Below, in pieces: positions 16,138 to 23,514 of a stretch of DNA of 64,000 bases (positions are counted from its first letter, which is position 1; every line of letters starts with the position of its first letter). Below the pieces are notes generated by a model that worked only from the letters and a program-made list of their open reading frames with translations, had not been told where the DNA came from and did no database searches. This DNA is from Desulfococcaceae bacterium HSG9. GTDB lineage: Bacteria; Desulfobacterota; Desulfobacteria; Desulfobacterales; JAUCGF01. The stretch is taken from contig JAUCGF010000074.1 in the NCBI GenBank assembly GCA_030378005.1, positions 1 to 64,000 of the forward strand, in the 5' to 3' direction. A program made the position numbers and the translations under genes.

Positions 16138-17178
16138 TTATTTGAAATTCAATACGGTTTGATTCATAGCATCAAAATTGGCTCTCGGTGTGTCAGGAGA
16201 TGTCGTTCCGGCCGTAGAAAACAGATAGCCGCTCATTCCCCTGGCTTTTTCAAGGTGAGCGGCAGTTTCCTTTTCAACCTCCTCAGGAGTACCGATCAGA
16301 AGCGGGCCGTTGGGGTTCAGATTGTCAAAGATCGCTGTGCGATCACCGACTTTCTCTTTCAGCTCGCGAATATCCAAAACGGCCTCTTGCGTCAGGTTGC
16401 CTGGCATGATTCCGTGCATATCCATCTCCAGCAGCATGTCTGTAATACCGGTCTTGACGATAGAACCGCATAGATGGGGCAAGACACGCGCACCCAGTTC
16501 AGACAAAGCGTTGACCACCTTGCTTGTAGGCTCATGCACAAACTCCCGGTAATGATCAGGCGAGATCAGTAACGGGCATTCCATGTCGGCCCCGTAGAAA
16601 ATATATTCTACGCCGGCTTCAATCAGAGCCCGTCCGATTTCAATGTTCAGAGGAACCAAAACATCTTGAAGATCGCGCACCAGCTCCGGATTGTCGTACA
16701 TGTCGGCCATGATTTCATTAGTTCCGCGAAGCCGGGTGGCAATGGTGAATGGGGAAATGTATTCACAGGCAATGGGCGTTTCACCGTCAAGGCGGTCTTT
16801 GATAATTGAAATCCCTTTCAGAAACTGCTCCATCCGTTCTGTATGAACATCAGATTGCGCCACACGCGCCACATCCGCCAAAGAGAAAACCGTCGTCTTT
16901 TCTATGATCGGGAAGACATCCTCCGGCCAACTGACCGTGCAGCCCATGGCATCGGGAATGATGCCGCCAATCATGCCCATGCCGACCATCACCCAGTCAA
17001 ACCGAAAAGTTTCGACAGCCTTTATATGACAATCGACCATATCCTGTGCCTCAAGCAGCGCCGAACGGAATGTGCGTCCGAAATACCGACATATAGGCGC
17101 TTCGTAAAATGGTGCGTTGGGAATACTGTCCACCGGTTTCAAGGCAATTGCCGCTGCCATACGTTCACTTGCATTCAT
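16138..17178 (-). CDS. uroporphyrinogen decarboxylase-family methyltransferase (MtaA/MtbA-like)
   Basis: 346 aa with a UroD-type TIM barrel. In C1 metabolism, members move a methyl group from corrinoid protein to a thiol or tetrahydrofolate using zinc. H235 and C237 (LPHLCGS) fit the first two zinc ligands. The third, normally Cys in a PGC-like motif before PDTP, reads STAGTTSPDTP here, so T325/T326 replace it. Zinc binding, and hence thiol activation, may be altered. The gene lies between the MBL-fold and MttB-like genes on the same strand, 33 nt after the former, which supports a methyl-transfer role rather than haem synthesis. Confidence 0.85.
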   Translation of the reverse strand: MNASERMAAAIALKPVDSIPNAPFYEAPICRYFGRTFRSALLEAQDMVDCHIKAVETFRFDWVMVGMGMIGGIIPDAMGCTVSWPEDVFPIIEKTTVFSLADVARVAQSDVHTERMEQFLKGISIIKDRLDGETPIACEYISPFTIATRLRGTNEIMADMYDNPELVRDLQDVLVPLNIEIGRALIEAGVEYIFYGADMECPLLISPDHYREFVHEPTSKVVNALSELGARVLPHLCGSIVKTGITDMLLEMDMHGIMPGNLTQEAVLDIRELKEKVGDRTAIFDNLNPNGPLLIGTPEEVEKETAAHLEKARGMSGYLFSTAGTTSPDTPRANFDAMNQTVLNFK

Positions 17179-17211
17179 GGGTCATTTACTCCTTTTCAAT
17201 TTGTTTTTTGG

Positions 17212-18201
17212 CTATTGAGATTTATTTGTTGACTCCTTATCAAATGGAAACAGATATGTCGTCCCAACGCTGTTAAGAATGAACTGGTCAGGCATTTCGA
17301 CTGAAAAACGATTAATGGCATTCCATCCCGTGCAGTGCATGGGAATAATAAAATCCGGAGCGATTTTTTTCATCTCCGCAATGGTAAACTCAGCTATTGA
17401 TTTATCCGGTCCGGGAAGGTGAAATCCCCCCATAATGGCATGGATTTTATTCGTTCCCGCTATTTTACAGACATGCCTGACGGTGTTGATGGCACCCGCA
17501 TGGGAACACCCAGCCAAAACCACCAGACCGTGGTTTTTAATATGAATCGCCAAGGCCTGATCGTCGTAAAATGGGTCTGGCATCCAGTTTCCTTCGATCT
17601 TGGCTTCCAATGACGGAGTCCCTTTTTCAAAGTCGGTTATTCGCTCAATTTGCCCGGAAACAAGAATCAAATCCGATGCTATCGTAGAGGGATCACTACG
17701 TTTGTCCAGCAACGCTCCAGCCTGTTCGAGGATCGATTCATCAAGCGAGACCATATCCGAATAATCATTTCCGTGTTTTAAACGCCGCTCAACAAACGCA
17801 CTTGGATGGAGGATCACCGGTACTTTTTTACCGGCACTCAATAAAAATGTCATCAGGCCGCCAAAGTGGTCGGAATGCCCGTGGCTGATAACAACGGATT
17901 CCACTGCATTTACGTCTGCTGTCACAACCCCGTGTAGCACCGCTTTGCTGGTCCCCAGAAGTTCAGTGTTGTGTTTAAGGCATTTTCCTGAAATACCGGT
18001 ATCCATCAGCACGGTGTGTTCTTCAGTACCCGCGTACACTTTGACCAGCAACGACAATCCGGGTTCCGCCATCGGAGCATTAGGCGAAGGGACACGCAGT
18101 CGTTTGATCGTTTTTGAGTCCTCCAGCAATTCATCACTATAATTGTCCACCAGAACCACAATCTCAATTTTGTCCGCCTGGCGCAATTGAAGTCTGTCCA
18201 T
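17212..18201 (-). CDS. MBL-fold metallo-hydrolase (DHPPP/MptA-associated synthase type)
   Basis: 329 aa. The metal motif H107-x-H109-x-D111-H112 (SHGHSDHFGG) and later GCSHAGAINTV and MHCTGW segments match the MBL subgroup annotated as dihydropteridine-RFA-phosphate synthase. Members are common beside methyltransferase genes in anaerobes, and a pterin-type substrate is speculative. It is the first gene of the three-gene C1 operon, with ATG 18201 preceded by AAAGGA. A promoter and hairpin leader are visible upstream. Confidence 0.82.
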   Translation of the reverse strand: MDRLQLRQADKIEIVVLVDNYSDELLEDSKTIKRLRVPSPNAPMAEPGLSLLVKVYAGTEEHTVLMDTGISGKCLKHNTELLGTSKAVLHGVVTADVNAVESVVISHGHSDHFGGLMTFLLSAGKKVPVILHPSAFVERRLKHGNDYSDMVSLDESILEQAGALLDKRSDPSTIASDLILVSGQIERITDFEKGTPSLEAKIEGNWMPDPFYDDQALAIHIKNHGLVVLAGCSHAGAINTVRHVCKIAGTNKIHAIMGGFHLPGPDKSIAEFTIAEMKKIAPDFIIPMHCTGWNAINRFSVEMPDQFILNSVGTTYLFPFDKESTNKSQ

Positions 18202-18232
18202 ATTATCCTTTCGTAATGATTACCAAATCGGC

Positions 18233-18266
18233 CATACACCGCAGCCGATTCTAACTGCGGTGTATG
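18233..18266 (-). promoter_or_regulatory. leader hairpin upstream of the C1 operon
   Basis: CATACACCGCAG (18233-18244) and CTGCGGTGTATG (18255-18266) are perfect 12-nt arms with a 10-nt loop, 31 nt before the MBL gene start and within the predicted leader. The loop's AATCGG can also pair with CCGATT just downstream, which would compete with the main stem. It may be an mRNA control element or a protein-binding dyad. No known riboswitch class is recognised. Confidence 0.6.
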
Positions 18267-18332
18267 ACAACAACATTTATTTAAAGCTCATCATCTTATT
18301 CCAAAAGTATCGGCCACAAATGAATAGCATGA

Positions 18333-18361
18333 TTTATATTTCATATATAATATGATGTCAA
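18333..18361 (-). promoter_or_regulatory. sigma70-type promoter of the C1 operon
   Basis: On the minus strand TTGACA (18361-18356) and TATAAA (18338-18333) are separated by exactly 17 nt, giving a near-consensus promoter about 130 nt upstream of the MBL-fold gene. The spacer contains the dyad listed separately. Sequence-only prediction. Confidence 0.65.
18341..18355. promoter_or_regulatory. TCATAT-ATA-ATATGA dyad in the promoter spacer (candidate operator)
   Basis: Perfect 6-nt half-sites around 3 nt lie between the -35 and -10 of the C1 operon promoter. A repressor there would block polymerase. The divergent GntR/FCD regulator is the obvious candidate, inferred from position only. Confidence 0.5.
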
Positions 18362-18549
18362 GAAATGTTTACATAACATTAATTTTGTTTTCAAAATTGC
18401 CCGAAAGTATTTTATTATACTGTAATATTTATATTTTAAATAATTTTTATCACTTCTGTTTTAATAATATATGATTTTATATTTCAATATACTTGCCAAA
18501 ATAAAGTTTTCAATGTTATATAAAATAAATTTTGGCAGGAGGTCAATTG

Positions 18550-19722
18550 ATGATGCGCAATTCTTTTTCAACTGAAAGACAGAAACAGATCCAATCCATA
18601 CCGAGTTCAAAGGACATTGATCGTATTCGACGCTCAATCAAGTCAAAGTTAAGAGACTTGCTATTGTTCGATCTGGCGGTTGAAACCGGCGTGACAGCCA
18701 GTCAACTTTTGCAGCTAAAGATTAAAGACCTGACCGATTTGAATGTTGGCGATGAAATTTTAGTTTTAACCGGCAAACAGAAGCGCAATGAACCTGTAAC
18801 AATGGGACCAAAGACATATAAATCATTTCAGCATTATATTCTGAAAAACCGACCAGGTTTGAATGATCCGCTTTTTAAATCAAGAAAAGGAAAGGAAGCC
18901 CTTTCGCTTCCCAGTGCATCACGTTTGGTAAGCAGTTGGTTTGAGCGGGTCGGATTAGAAGGAATGAGCGGATTTCTGAGCTTGCGGAAAACTTGGGAAA
19001 CGCGACTCCGCAAACCGAAAACCGAAAAAATATCTCCGCTGACACCTGAATCGCCCTATTCAATAAATTCCATTCAAACGCCAACGATGCAGGAATTGGC
19101 ATATAAAGAGTTAGAACGCGCCATTGTAACGGCGCGCATTAAACCGGGGGAGAGACTGGTTGCCGAAAAGTTGGCCAAACAAATGGGGATCAGCACGATA
19201 CCAATTCGTGAGGCTATCGGCCGATTGGAGGCGCGCAACTTTGTAACTGTTCAACCTAAAAAAGGGGCAGCGGTCAATGCGCTTTCTGAGGAAAACCTTA
19301 AAGAGATGCTTGAAATACGGTTCTTACTTGAATTGCCCGCCGCACGGAAAGCCGCCGCCGCTGCCACACAAGACACGATTGAAACAATCAAACGATTAAA
19401 CCACCGATATATTTCGGCCCAACAAAAAAATGATGCTGATATGGCATTGTCAGCCAATCGTGAATTCCATTTTACGATTTATAAGGGTGCGAATATGCCC
19501 ATACTGCTTGCTATGATTGAAAATCTCTGGGATCAGGTCAGCCCTTACTATCATTTGATGTTTCGTCAAACACTTTTTCATGACCCACATACCGGCACCG
19601 CTTATCATAAAAAGATTATCCAGGGGATGGTGGCCAACGATCCCCGTGAAGTCAGCAAATGGCTTGAAATAGATTTGTCTGAATCTGCCGCTTTTGTGGC
19701 AGATGTCATGCGGAAACTATGA
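18550..19722 (+). CDS. GntR/FCD regulator with N-terminal degenerate tyrosine-recombinase domain
   Basis: 390 aa from ATG 18550, set by a consensus SD AGGAGGT at 18537-18543. Residues about 20-150 resemble a tyrosine-recombinase catalytic core but have lost active-site positions. The usual TG(L)R motif reads TGVTASQ (46-52, Arg missing), the HxLRHT box reads SLRKTWE (His missing), and no catalytic Tyr follows. A GntR winged helix (about 180-245) and an FCD ligand-binding domain (about 250-385, with His in EFHFTIY and HKKII) come next. FadR-type regulators respond to small acids or metals. Divergence from the C1 operon suggests that it controls that operon. A weak promoter (TTGCCA/TATATA) may lie just upstream. 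Confidence 0.85.
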   Translation: MMRNSFSTERQKQIQSIPSSKDIDRIRRSIKSKLRDLLLFDLAVETGVTASQLLQLKIKDLTDLNVGDEILVLTGKQKRNEPVTMGPKTYKSFQHYILKNRPGLNDPLFKSRKGKEALSLPSASRLVSSWFERVGLEGMSGFLSLRKTWETRLRKPKTEKISPLTPESPYSINSIQTPTMQELAYKELERAIVTARIKPGERLVAEKLAKQMGISTIPIREAIGRLEARNFVTVQPKKGAAVNALSEENLKEMLEIRFLLELPAARKAAAAATQDTIETIKRLNHRYISAQQKNDADMALSANREFHFTIYKGANMPILLAMIENLWDQVSPYYHLMFRQTLFHDPHTGTAYHKKIIQGMVANDPREVSKWLEIDLSESAAFVADVMRKL

Positions 19723-19723
19723 A

Positions 19724-19891
19724 TCAATAGATATCTCGCCAATTCTTCAGTCCATGATATAAAAGGGAATTGAAAACAAACCGATTTAATACGTCAATAA
19801 ATACGACAACGACCATTATTGATAGTAAATAGCTCAAAATAAAGCGCAACACTTTGTCGAGAAAATCGCTTGCTTTTTCAATTATATCCAT
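19724..19891 (-). pseudogene. truncated, frameshifted TRAP transporter small permease (DctQ) remnant
   Basis: The minus-strand frame from ATG 19891 reads 55 residues with a DctQ-like N-terminus (ASDFLDKVLRF, then a membrane helix and FIDVLNRFVFNS). The hallmark continuation ISWTEELARYLL is present but in another frame, so a frameshift is visible. The sequence then runs into the 3' end of the GntR gene, and no DctM partner follows. It is the stump of a TRAP uptake system, probably once serving the adjacent C1 operon. Confidence 0.7.
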
Positions 19892-19955
19892 TATGGATAA
19901 GGGATCTGGAAGAACAATCTTTTTTTGTAAAACTCAATATGATAATCTTCCTTGC

Positions 19956-20145
19956 AAGGAGGTGCTTATTATGAAGGGAAGGTTTGAGGAGCTTACCGAA
20001 TCCTGATATAAAATGATAGCTCTCTTATATGGAAGTTTATAAAAAACGATTGGGTTACAAAGATTATGAGAGATTCACCGGAACTGGCAAGTCTGTTGTT
20101 TGCATCTCTATAATTAAGTCTTATGTTGAAACCTATGGCATATAA
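19956..20145 (+). pseudogene. gene-start debris with orphan Shine-Dalgarno
   Basis: A consensus SD AAGGAGGT (19956-19963) precedes ATG 19971, but the frame stops after 11 codons (MKGRFEELTES). A second small frame (20029-20145, 38 aa, ending SYVETYGI) follows. A perfect ribosome site on an 11-codon ORF suggests a truncated gene start, though a leader peptide cannot be excluded. The family is not recognised. Confidence 0.35.
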
Positions 20146-20148
20146 ATA

Positions 20149-20293
20149 ATACCATTTGCGTTAAATAATCGCCTAATCTAAAAAATCGTGTCCTATTCAA
20201 AATTTTGGTATAGTTTATATTTTTGCTCTCGCTCCTGTTATTCGAGCAAGATTAAGAGCAAATATGTGGGAATTTAATTTTCGCAAATGGTAT
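20149..20293. mobile_element. MITE-like element with perfect 12-nt terminal inverted repeats
   Basis: ATACCATTTGCG (20149-20160) and CGCAAATGGTAT (20282-20293) are perfect inverted ends of a 145-nt non-coding segment. Inside is a second hairpin, TTTGCTCT (20222-20229) with AGAGCAAA (20255-20262) and a nested GCTC/GAGC. Size, TIRs and lack of ORF fit a MITE. Target duplication is not clear. It ends 59 nt before the epimerase-like gene and may shape its 5' leader. Confidence 0.6.
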
Positions 20294-20351
20294 AAGGACT
20301 ACAAGCCAAAATTATATCGGAACAAACCGAATTTTATCAGGAGTTAAAAAA

Positions 20352-20774
20352 ATGAAATTAAATAAAGTGGATCATATATGTATTGCAGTTAAAAACTTAG
20401 AAGAGGCCCGCAAAATATGGGAACCGGTGTTGGGCAAAACCGAGCCGGATGACACTTATATTGATGAGCCGGAAAAAATTAACGTGGCGCGCTACATGAT
20501 TGGTGAAGTTGGTTTTGAGCTGATGGAGTCAACCTCTCCTGACGGAGATGTGGCCAAATTTATTGAATCACGCGGTGAAGGCGTTATGCTGCTCAGTTTC
20601 AATGTTGATAACACACGTGAAGCCATGTCTGAGTTAAAAGCCAAAGATTATCCGTTTATCGGAGGCGCTCGTCCGTTTCGAGACGGCGAATTCGCCTTTA
20701 TTCATCCCAAAAAAATGAACGGTGTCTTACTCGAAGTGATTGATGACGAAGGACGCAAAAAAGTAAATGAGTGA
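20352..20774 (+). CDS. VOC-family protein, methylmalonyl-CoA epimerase-like
   Basis: 140 aa, a single two-module VOC fold, with SD AGGAG before ATG 20352. The start (VDHICIAVKNLEEA), the LLEVID end and the length match methylmalonyl-CoA epimerase. H8 and E128 fit metal ligands. The His of the usual GxHH(I/L)A motif is replaced: the sequence reads GVMLLSFNVDN (77-87). The metal site is therefore altered and epimerase activity is uncertain. It stands alone, away from mutase genes. The call is secure at VOC level and moderate at enzyme level. Confidence 0.72.
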   Translation: MKLNKVDHICIAVKNLEEARKIWEPVLGKTEPDDTYIDEPEKINVARYMIGEVGFELMESTSPDGDVAKFIESRGEGVMLLSFNVDNTREAMSELKAKDYPFIGGARPFRDGEFAFIHPKKMNGVLLEVIDDEGRKKVNE

Positions 20775-20959
20775 TAAAGGGCAGTACTTAAATAACCTGA
20801 GTTCGATATAAATTATCCGATAATTTGTTGCAATTCGTCAGAAACACGGCCAAGATTAAGAGACGGTTTTTTCGGCTGCCTGGTGTGCTCAATCAGGGAG
20901 ATATTTTTAAGGCGATATGTAAGCTTCGATTCTCAGGGTGCATGCCTGATTGGATTGTA

Positions 20960-21150
20960 ATTCGGCCGGTGCTGTTGCAAAAAGAGCAAGAGCCGTCGGT
21001 GATTTGATAACCGTGATATAACCAAGTATTATGAACGGGGCTGCAATGTTTATGTAACCAAGCCGGGGCGAATTGCGGACAATTCTCGGCGGTGATTCAG
21101 AACTCGGACTGTTTCTGTCGGCGGCCGGTATGCATGAAATCAAAGTATGA
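20960..21150 (+). pseudogene. decayed response-regulator receiver domain (3' part)
   Basis: One plus frame reads KYYERGCNVYVTKP, the conserved end of a receiver domain with its Lys. After a frameshift another frame reads ELGLFLSAAGMHEIKV and then stops (21148-21150), matching the typical terminal helix. Upstream PVLLQKEQ may be the preceding beta strand, followed by two in-frame stops. Only fragments survive and there is no intact ORF. The rest of 20775-21250 holds nothing else I can identify. Confidence 0.5.
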
Positions 21151-21250
21151 TTTCATGTGACCGATTGATTTCAATAATTTGCAGTTAAGAGGAATCTTCA
21201 GTTTTGTCACACAACCCGTTATCGGTTGCAGGTGTCATTTACATTTTTAT

Positions 21251-21583
21251 TTATTTTAAAACAATCCGATCTTTATTCTTCTCAAATGTGGCTTTTCCGA
21301 TTCCCGTGACATTTATTATATCTTCCGGTTTTTTAAAATCACCGTTTTTTTTACGATACGCCACAATTTGTTCCGCTTTCACAGGTCCGATTCCTTCCAA
21401 TTGCTCCAATTCGTCCTTTGCAGCTTTGTTAATATTCACTTTGATATCAGACAGCTCGGTTTTATCAGCCTTGGCGGCGGTTTCTTTTTTCTTTTCATCG
21501 CCTTTGGCATATACTCCCCCCGTAAACAGAAACACAAGCGCCAGAATAAGGATTAATCGGTAAAACAAATTTCGTTTTTTCAT
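21251..21583 (-). CDS. ComEA-like secreted helix-hairpin-helix protein
   Basis: 110 aa. A signal peptide (basic start, hydrophobic core, cleavage near GVYA) is followed by a charged linker and two HhH motifs (LEQLEGIGPVKAEQIVAYR and INVTGIGKATFEKN). ComEA-type proteins bind DNA in the periplasm during uptake. No other competence gene is nearby, and small HhH proteins of this kind are widespread. ATG 21583 is preferred because AAAGGAGA precedes it; a TTG 18 nt upstream overlaps the SD. Confidence 0.85.
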   Translation of the reverse strand: MKKRNLFYRLILILALVFLFTGGVYAKGDEKKKETAAKADKTELSDIKVNINKAAKDELEQLEGIGPVKAEQIVAYRKKNGDFKKPEDIINVTGIGKATFEKNKDRIVLK

Positions 21584-22018
21584 ATCAAGTCTCCTTTTCA
21601 ATCAGTCGATAACGGATTATGTGACATTGTCACTCATTTATATTCGATTGATGATTATTTGTCAAGTCATAACAGCGATTCAGAGTTTAAAGAATGAAAA
21701 ACATACTGATGCCTGTTGCAGATAAAATTTTACTCAGAAAAAGGGCTTTGACAGGCATCTGTCAGTTTTCCATTAAGCAGGCGGTGTATAATGACCGGAT
21801 GACTACCGGTGAGAATTTGATTGGCGATTTGTTCCGACAGTTGACCGAAGGCCAGGCTGAAGTATTCGGGGTGAAGAGAAGTTTATCGCTTTGCATTGTT
21901 ATCAGATGTGACTCCGGTGATTGACACAACGCTGTCCGCTGCGATATCGGTTTTTTTATCCAAAATGATTGAGGCATCATTTCTCCTTTCATGCTCTATC
22001 GCCGAAATTAAAAAACCA
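21584..22018. other. intergenic region with possible decayed minus-strand ORF
   Basis: 435 nt without a convincing gene. A minus-strand frame from about 21990 has an SD-like AAAGGAG. A different frame reads protein-like stretches (DIAADSVVSITGVTSD, then SEQIANQILTGSHPV) interrupted by a stop, suggesting a decayed gene. A GACAG/CTGTC hairpin occurs near 21750-21766. None is identifiable. Confidence 0.4.
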
Positions 22019-22714
22019 TCACTTTTGAGCAGTAAAAAAAAGATTCGGGGATGCCAAAGGCGCGCCGAACGGCCCCAGAACCAGCCGCACCAGATTTTTA
22101 GCCATCATTGTCAAGCCGCAGTGGCGCAACGTTGCAAAAGCGCGTCGTTTTAGCATAATCTTTTTAAAATAGGGGGTTAATTCAGAGCGCAGAGTGGAGC
22201 GGTCAAAGGTGCGTTCATGGCCCCAGCGATGGAACTGCTTGCCGCAATCCGGGCAAATTACTCTGTTCAGGCGCATATCTTCCTTGTACGGAACCGTGCC
22301 GACAAACCATCCATTGGGAGCTAACACCCGCACAACTTCGTTGAGTCCCTGTTTGAATTGAGTGGCATCCAAATGTTCCAATACTTCCGAAGCCACCACA
22401 AAATCAAACCAGGCGTTATCAAAAGGCATGGTTTGCATACAGCCTTCAAATGCTTGAATTTTCTTGGCGGTCAAGCGCCGGACAGTGGCTTCATCCGGGT
22501 CCAGGCTGTAAATCCGCATATTTAAGCGTTGGGCGGTGGTCTCAAAGTAGCCGTCACCGGCCCCGATATTCAGCACCTTGGGGGACGTCAATTTTTTTTT
22601 ATGCGAAATCGCCTTTAAAAGATAGTCCAAACGGGGTTTGGCGTCTTTAAATGAATCGGGCAGCTCATTTTGGAAATGATGCCAGATTTTAGCTTGAGTG
22701 TCTGGAGAATTCAA
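22019..22714 (-). CDS. class I SAM-dependent methyltransferase with CxxC insert
   Basis: 231 aa. Motif I is VLNIGAGDGYFE and the acidic loop is YSLDPDE, followed by VVASEVLEHLD as in methyltransferase type 11/12. An insert CPDCGKQFHRWGHE may bind zinc. It is the 3'-most gene of the minus-strand glycan locus, so a role in modifying a sugar or lipid carrier is likely. The substrate is unknown. Confidence 0.85.
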   Translation of the reverse strand: MNSPDTQAKIWHHFQNELPDSFKDAKPRLDYLLKAISHKKKLTSPKVLNIGAGDGYFETTAQRLNMRIYSLDPDEATVRRLTAKKIQAFEGCMQTMPFDNAWFDFVVASEVLEHLDATQFKQGLNEVVRVLAPNGWFVGTVPYKEDMRLNRVICPDCGKQFHRWGHERTFDRSTLRSELTPYFKKIMLKRRAFATLRHCGLTMMAKNLVRLVLGPFGAPLASPNLFFTAQK

Positions 22715-22773
22715 ATTGATTTATCCGATTTATAAGTTTAAGATTTGAATCAAATCAAAAAACTAAGAATCAG

Positions 22774-23514
22774 TCACGTACTTTTAATGACAAGCCCCTG
22801 GCCGGTTGTCAGATGAATAATCGGCTCATTTTTAGTGCCAAAAAATATATCCATGGCCTTTTTGGCCCCGGGGCAGGTTGAAAAGCCATAATCGTCACAC
22901 AGGATAACACCGCGGACATTCATTTTGGGATAAAAAAAACGTAAAGAATCAAGAGTGGGTTGAAAAAGATCGACATCAATATGCACAAAACAAAAGGCTT
23001 TACTCTGGACATGCTGAAACGTATCGGGAATCCAACCTTTATGATATGCGACAAAGTTATATGACTTCAATCTATCTCTGATAAGTTGTTCATCAGTGGT
23101 CAGATCGCCTTTTGTCCAATAAGAACCATCTTCGGTGCTTGGCGCGGACAACCCTTCAAAAGAATCAAACACATGATGCTTTTTTTTCAAACCGGCGATG
23201 CGTTGACAGATTAAAAACGATGAAGCGCCTTGATACGCGCCGCATTCGGCGGTGTCACCCGGCACTTTAATGGCCAATTTCATCAATTGATCTAAGGTGT
23301 ACTTACGATCCAAAGAACGATAGTTATTCTTGCTTACATAACGATCGTGGTACCGCAGGAATCCGGCGTCATTTAAAAAAACACGTCCAAATTCACTGAA
23401 TTTATAGGGTTTATATATGAATCGCGTTAAAACTTCCGCAATGACATAACGCGTGTATTCAGGACCGCTTTGCAAGGTGTGACGGAACATTTTTAAGATT
23501 TTAAAAAGAGTCAT
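22774..23514 (-). CDS. TylF/MycF-family O-methyltransferase
   Basis: 246 aa. TAECGAYQGASSFLI (SAM site), HVFDSFEGLS, the metal-type FVHIDVDLFQPTLDSL and CDDYGF match macrocin-type sugar O-methyltransferases. In polysaccharide loci these methylate glycan sugars, often capping chains. Its start overlaps the stop of the flippase gene by 4 nt (ATGA), indicating translational coupling. Confidence 0.87.
   Translation of the reverse strand: MTLFKILKMFRHTLQSGPEYTRYVIAEVLTRFIYKPYKFSEFGRVFLNDAGFLRYHDRYVSKNNYRSLDRKYTLDQLMKLAIKVPGDTAECGAYQGASSFLICQRIAGLKKKHHVFDSFEGLSAPSTEDGSYWTKGDLTTDEQLIRDRLKSYNFVAYHKGWIPDTFQHVQSKAFCFVHIDVDLFQPTLDSLRFFYPKMNVRGVILCDDYGFSTCPGAKKAMDIFFGTKNEPIIHLTTGQGLVIKST

Noticed and set aside
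18233-18266. H-type pseudoknot with the downstream CCGATT
   Set aside because: A one-nt linker cannot span a 12-bp stem, so the pairing can only be an alternative, not a simultaneous, structure.
20825-21143. 60-aa plus and 78-aa minus ORFs in the gap after the VOC gene
   Set aside because: Neither has an RBS or recognisable domain; the sequence is better explained by a decayed receiver domain.
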